Source: JASHVB01 sp035535035
GTDB lineage: Bacteria > Pseudomonadota > Alphaproteobacteria > Acetobacterales > Acetobacteraceae
Length of the DNA: 64,000 nucleotides
Direction: 5' to 3'
NCBI GenBank assembly: GCA_035535035.1
Contig: DATLQW010000184.1
Coordinates: forward strand, 48,868-112,867
Shown piece by piece: positions 61,799 to 64,000 of the stretch. The translations under genes were made by a program, and so were the position numbers. Positions within the stretch are counted from its first letter, which is position 1; every line of letters begins with the position of its first letter. The notes beneath the pieces are model-generated. The model worked only from the letters and a program-made list of their open reading frames with translations. It made no database searches and was not told the DNA's origin.

Positions 61799-63253
61799 TT
61801 ACTCCCAGAACGCCGCTGCCCGCTGGAACTTCTCCCACCGCCGCATCACCCGGGGAAGCACCTCCGCCGTTGTCCCGGCGACGGCAAAGCCCAGCACCAG
61901 CCCGGCGGCATAGGCGTGTCGGCCGCCCACCCCGCCAAGCTCCGCCAGCAGCTTCTCCGCGGTGGCCCGGTCATTGAGCTGCCCCAGCCCGTCCTGCACC
62001 GCGGTAAGGCGGTGAATGAACCGCCGCGGCGCCTTGCCGGGATACAACGGGGCAAAAATCTCCGCCGCATAGCGTGCCCGCTTCGCCTGCAGGCGCAGCG
62101 CATGCAGCGCCCGCGGGTCCAGCGCGGCGATGTCGTCGGTGCGCAGCAGCTTGCGCCGCCGCCGATGCAGCACGTCCGATGCGAACTCCCGCAGCGACAC
62201 AAACTGCTCCGGGCCTTCCGCCGCCGCCGGGTACCACGACCGCGCCGCCGCCAACCAGGCCAATCCGATCCCCAACCGGCGGAACTCCGCGGAGCGCAGG
62301 AAGTCGCGCAGGGCCGCATGGCACTCCCGCCGCCGCCGCTCGCCGGCCGCGATCAGCCGCGCCAGCTTCGGCTCGTTGGGAAACGCGGCGCTCACCGCCG
62401 GCATGGTTTCGCCCAGGAACACGTCCCAGTCGCGCGTCGGGCCCAACCGCGTGCTCAGCGCTTTCAGCCCGGCCGTCGCCGCCGCCAGTTCGGGACCGTC
62501 GATCACTCGCTGAAAAACCGTGACGGCGGAGCGCAGTCGCCGCAGCGCCACGCGCATCTGGTGTACCGGCTCCGGGCCGCTCACGTCTTCCGCCGCAAAG
62601 GGCGCGAAATGCAGCACCACCTCGGTCAGGTGTGCCAGCACGAACGCGAAGGCATCCGAAATGCCAAGGCCTTCCGGCAGGTGCGGCGCGCCCAGCCGCC
62701 GCGGGAGCGGCGCGCTGGCGCGGGCGGTGCAAAGCGCCTCGCCGGCCAGCGTGGCGAGCGGCACCGCCAGCCGCAACTCCCCGGCCAACGCCAGGGCGAG
62801 CTGGAGCACCGCATGGTCGTCGCCCGACAGGTGCACCCGACTGGCCGCGCGTTCCGTTGCGACCGCCCGCAGCGTGCCGCGCGTGAGGCTCAGCGTCACC
62901 GCGCCCTGCGCGGTCTCCAGCCCGTACGAGTGGCGCCGTCCGACAAACGCAACGACGGGAGCCAACGGTTCCGGCAGGTCATGGCCAACGGCGGAAAAAT
63001 CCGCCGCCTGAGCCAGGACAGGCGGCGGGGCACCCGGCGGCCAGGCCTCGGCCGGATCGGGAACCAGCCGCTCCAGCCGCCAGAGATTGCGTTCCCGCGC
63101 CAGCGCCAGGCCATCGGCGGTCAGCGCCGCGTCAAGGCTGTCGTGCCAGACGATGCGCTGTGGCTGCGCCCGGCCGCGCGTTGCCGCCGCGAGCAATTTC
63201 AGCCGGGGAAGGCGCGATGCGTCGTCCGGATCGAGGCACAGTTCCAGTTCCAT
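61799..63253 (-). CDS. CYTH/CHAD-domain protein with degenerate CYTH motif
   Basis: A 484-residue protein. The first ~200 residues resemble a CYTH (triphosphate tunnel) domain, but it starts MELELCL, with Cys where ExExK has its Lys. Residues ~225-484 form a CHAD domain: VHQMRVALRRLRSAVTVFQR, LGPTRDWDVFL, LHALRLQAKRARYAAEIFAP, the repeated HxxR/K helices that bind polyphosphate in characterised members. sixA follows 4 bp upstream in the genome (5' in transcription), a frequent pairing. Likely a polyphosphate-granule-associated protein rather than an active triphosphatase. Confidence 0.9.
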   Translation of the reverse strand: MELELCLDPDDASRLPRLKLLAAATRGRAQPQRIVWHDSLDAALTADGLALARERNLWRLERLVPDPAEAWPPGAPPPVLAQAADFSAVGHDLPEPLAPVVAFVGRRHSYGLETAQGAVTLSLTRGTLRAVATERAASRVHLSGDDHAVLQLALALAGELRLAVPLATLAGEALCTARASAPLPRRLGAPHLPEGLGISDAFAFVLAHLTEVVLHFAPFAAEDVSGPEPVHQMRVALRRLRSAVTVFQRVIDGPELAAATAGLKALSTRLGPTRDWDVFLGETMPAVSAAFPNEPKLARLIAAGERRRRECHAALRDFLRSAEFRRLGIGLAWLAAARSWYPAAAEGPEQFVSLREFASDVLHRRRRKLLRTDDIAALDPRALHALRLQAKRARYAAEIFAPLYPGKAPRRFIHRLTAVQDGLGQLNDRATAEKLLAELGGVGGRHAYAAGLVLGFAVAGTTAEVLPRVMRRWEKFQRAAAFWE

Positions 63254-63257
63254 GCGC

Positions 63258-63779
63258 TCAGCCGGCGCGTTCCAGCTCGCGCGGCGTGATGAAGCGGATC
63301 AGCCGGGCGCCGCCGGGGCCGAGCCCCCGCCACGGGCCGGCGACGGCGAACTCGGCGAGCGCGGCGGTGGGGTAGCCCGCGGCCAGCCGGCGCGCGGCGT
63401 CGGTTGGCTGCGCGCCCACGATCAGCGCCTGCGCCAGGTCGTGCATGCCGGGGTTGTGGCCGATCAGCAGCACGCTGCGCACCGTCTCCGGGATGTCGTG
63501 CACGATGCCGATCAACCGCGCCGGACTGGCCAGATAGAGTCCCTCGATCTGCTCTTGCAACGGCGTCTCGTCCCAGGGTTCCAGCAGGTCGAGGGTCTGC
63601 AGCGTGCGCCGGGCGGGGGAGACCAGGACAAGGTCGGGCGCAAGGCCGAGCTGCTGCATCGCCTGGCGCATCGCGGCGGCGGCGCGGCGGCCACGCTCCG
63701 TCAATGGCCGGTCGCGATCGGCCAGCCTGGTGTCGTCCCAGGACGACTTGGCGTGACGCAGAAGCAGAAGCTGATGCAT
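63258..63779 (-). CDS. sixA: SixA-type phosphohistidine phosphatase
   Basis: A 173-residue histidine phosphatase. The catalytic RHG-like motif is LLLLRHAKSSWDD, followed by RPLTERGRRAAAAM, VSPARRTLQTLDLL (Arg) and SVLLIGHNPGMHDLA (second His). SixA removes phosphate from histidines of phosphotransferase proteins. ATG 63779 gives the normal N-terminus; ATG 63818 would add 13 residues. It is cotranscribed with the CYTH/CHAD gene. Confidence 0.93.
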   Translation of the reverse strand: MHQLLLLRHAKSSWDDTRLADRDRPLTERGRRAAAAMRQAMQQLGLAPDLVLVSPARRTLQTLDLLEPWDETPLQEQIEGLYLASPARLIGIVHDIPETVRSVLLIGHNPGMHDLAQALIVGAQPTDAARRLAAGYPTAALAEFAVAGPWRGLGPGGARLIRFITPRELERAG

Positions 63780-63868
63780 CGGGCGGTGGGCATCCGGGCT
63801 CGGGTCACTGGCGGTCATCCTGCCACTTTGTCCGGCCGCGGCCCACCCCCCTTCAAGCGCGATGTGGC

Positions 63869-64000
63869 TAGCTCGTGATCTGTCCGGGTTTTGTAGCTCG
63901 TGAAGTGTCCGGTCCTTTGGCCCCCAACGAATGGGGGTTTGCATGGACCGGGCACGGATTCACGAAGGGATACGCCGGATGCGTTTCACGGACGTTCTCG
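63869..64000 (+). mobile_element. Left end of an insertion sequence, cut by the window
   Basis: Two direct copies TAGCTCGTGATCTGTCCGG (63869-63887) and TAGCTCGTGAAGTGTCCGG (63894-63912) are followed by a CCCCCA-ACGAA-TGGGGG hairpin (63921-63937) and an ATG at 63943. Repeated terminal binding sites just outside a transposase start are typical of IS ends. The right end is outside the window. Confidence 0.6.
63943..64000 (+). CDS. 5' end of a transposase gene (truncated by window)
   Basis: Only 19 codons are in the window: MDRARIHEGIRRMRFTDVL. This opening resembles, from memory, HTH-containing transposases of the ISNCY/IS481-like kind (M-x-A-x-I---I-R-MRF--V). The family cannot be fixed from 19 residues. 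Confidence 0.5.
   Translation, partial: MDRARIHEGIRRMRFTDVL

Overview
The window is high-GC, densely coded DNA of an alphaproteobacterial type, most like Acetobacteraceae (Rhodospirillales). The family features behind this are pyruvate dehydrogenase with a lipoyl domain fused to E1-beta, the ubiA // rsmE-gshA neighbourhood, an orphan yajC beside a DUF815 ATPase, a PEP-CTERM protein and strong GC bias at third codon positions. No rRNA, tRNA or CRISPR array was found. Gene functions are read from sequence motifs only; no database search was possible.

Layout. 1-3.4 kb: the tail of a gene with 51-bp tandem repeats, a DUF6065-like protein and a large SARP/TPR regulator. 3.5-7.2 kb: rsmE-gshA diverging from ubiA. 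7.8-18.5 kb: metabolic and transport genes (MFS, TMEM175, CoA-transferase, luciferase-like monooxygenase, acyl-CoA synthetase, cupin) and an unusual two-gene module at 11.2-13.8 kb, a small protein translationally coupled to a 735-residue FAD amine oxidase with a novel N-terminal domain and charged insertions. 18.5-23.9 kb: a secreted beta-propeller gene cut in two by a 4.2-kb piece of phage tail-morphogenesis DNA. That piece carries a tail assembly chaperone with a lambda-like -1 frameshift site (G GGA AAC), small cargo genes, an IS5-family element that itself splits a small phage gene, and the beginning of a tape-measure gene. 24.1-34.8 kb: PPOX, NUDIX and Uma2 genes, a coupled penicillin acylase-RDD-bpt operon, DUF815/yajC, creatininase and SDR. 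34.9-39.5 kb: a TonB-dependent receptor with its own exbB-exbD-tonB. 39.9-45.3 kb: DUF1345, M20 peptidase, metallo-beta-lactamase, PEP-CTERM, nucleoside hydrolase and a Cys-cluster protein. 45.4-51.1 kb: a 1414-residue hybrid histidine kinase coupled to a REC-EAL-LuxR regulator. 51.6-61.3 kb: pdhA-pdhB-pdhC ... lpd ... lipA-ratA, interspersed with HNH, Uma2, GNAT and RES/Xre toxin-antitoxin genes. 61.8-63.8 kb: CYTH/CHAD plus sixA. The window ends in the left end of a second insertion sequence.

How the genes connect. The 51.6-61.3 kb block is the clearest pathway unit: E1, E2 and E3 of pyruvate dehydrogenase with the lipoyl synthase that completes their cofactor. The TonB block is a self-contained energised outer-membrane uptake system. 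rsmE/gshA/ubiA are housekeeping genes. The most unusual material is the amine-oxidase module and the nested phage/IS insertion in the propeller gene.
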